Below are positions 52,841 to 52,905 of a stretch of 52,905 nt of DNA, piece by piece (positions within the stretch are counted from its first letter, which is position 1; each line of letters starts with the position of its first letter). The position numbers and the translations under genes are program-made. Under the pieces are notes generated by a model. The model had not been told where the DNA came from. It saw only the letters and a program-made list of their open reading frames with translations, and searched no databases. Source of the DNA: Nostoc carneum NIES-2107 (GTDB lineage Bacteria > Cyanobacteriota > Cyanobacteriia > Cyanobacteriales > Nostocaceae); contig AP018180.1 of NCBI GenBank assembly GCA_002368155.1, forward strand, positions 6,637,417 through 6,690,321, given 5' to 3'.

Positions 52841-52905
52841 TTGTCATTTGTCATTTGTCATTTGGTAATTGGTAATTGGTAATTGGTAATTTTCCTTTTC
52901 CCCAG
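52827..52905. repeat. STRR TGACAAA/GGTAATT at the glycerate kinase start
   Basis: Five TGACAAA-type heptamers (52827-52861) followed by four GGTAATT units, running into the window end. The start codon of the glycerate kinase and four other ATGs belong to the array. Confidence 0.9.

Noticed and set aside
1-52905. CRISPR array among the many short repeats
   Set aside because: Repeats are contiguous heptamers or palindromes without unique spacers of constant length, and no cas gene is present.

Overview
The window reads as chromosomal DNA of a filamentous, probably heterocyst-forming cyanobacterium (Nostocales; genus not assignable by eye). Evidence seen directly: many GCGATCGC (HIP1) octamers, moderate-to-low GC, many arrays of 7-bp short tandem repeats (STRR; GGGGATT, GGGGACT, TATGCCC, ATTACCC and TGACAAA types), a cytochrome b6f PetL subunit, an RNase P RNA carrying an STRR insert, and large numbers of sensor kinases, Ser/Thr kinases and WD40 proteins. 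No insertion sequence, CRISPR array, phage module or tRNA was found.

Layout. (1) 1-8.4 kb: extracellular polysaccharide or glycan genes: a GT4 glycosyltransferase (-), an exported NHL/beta-propeller protein behind an NtcA-like palindrome, a PIG-L deacetylase, a second GT4 and a bacterial sugar transferase (-). (2) 8.7-13.6 kb: a caspase/degenerate-caspase/GUN4 fusion, an ExoD-family membrane protein, a YegS-type lipid kinase and a DUF2459 protein. (3) 14.3-17.8 kb: a hybrid histidine kinase with an ethylene-receptor-type membrane sensor, followed by a receiver-histidine kinase. (4) 18.2-20.8 kb: Nfu scaffold protein and a GH57 glycoside hydrolase. (5) 21.3-31.5 kb: a signalling cluster with one plain Ser/Thr kinase, two paralogous zinc-ribbon/kinase/TM/WD40 proteins, an exported seven-blade WD40 protein, a PPC-domain exported protein and a second ethylene-receptor-type histidine kinase. 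(6) 31.7-41.7 kb: mixed genes: HupE/UreJ-like membrane protein, second sugar transferase, coiled-coil protein, SurE, Uma2 nuclease, Psb32-like TPM protein, DUF4346, FemAB/GNAT-like protein, RibD-reductase-like protein, Cache-HAMP histidine kinase. (7) 41.8-46.3 kb: a co-oriented minus-strand block: CorA, membrane-anchored unknown, RNase P RNA, RNase III, Gfo/Idh/MocA oxidoreductase. (8) 46.9-52.9 kb: petL, bioB, a RimJ-like acetyltransferase, a 21-bp/84-bp hierarchical repeat array, SelO and D-glycerate 3-kinase.

How the genes may work together (inference): the two sensors with the complete Cu/ethylene-site residues bracket the Ser/Thr-kinase/WD40 cluster, so this stretch looks like a locus for membrane and envelope signalling. 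The left-end genes would build or modify an exopolysaccharide. The intergenic space is rich in mobile-looking palindromic repeats; at least two families with terminal inverted repeats (MITE-like) are each present in three copies. The observations I rate highest are the caspase-pseudocaspase-GUN4 protein, the paired ethylene-receptor-like kinases, and the 21/84-bp higher-order repeat upstream of selO.
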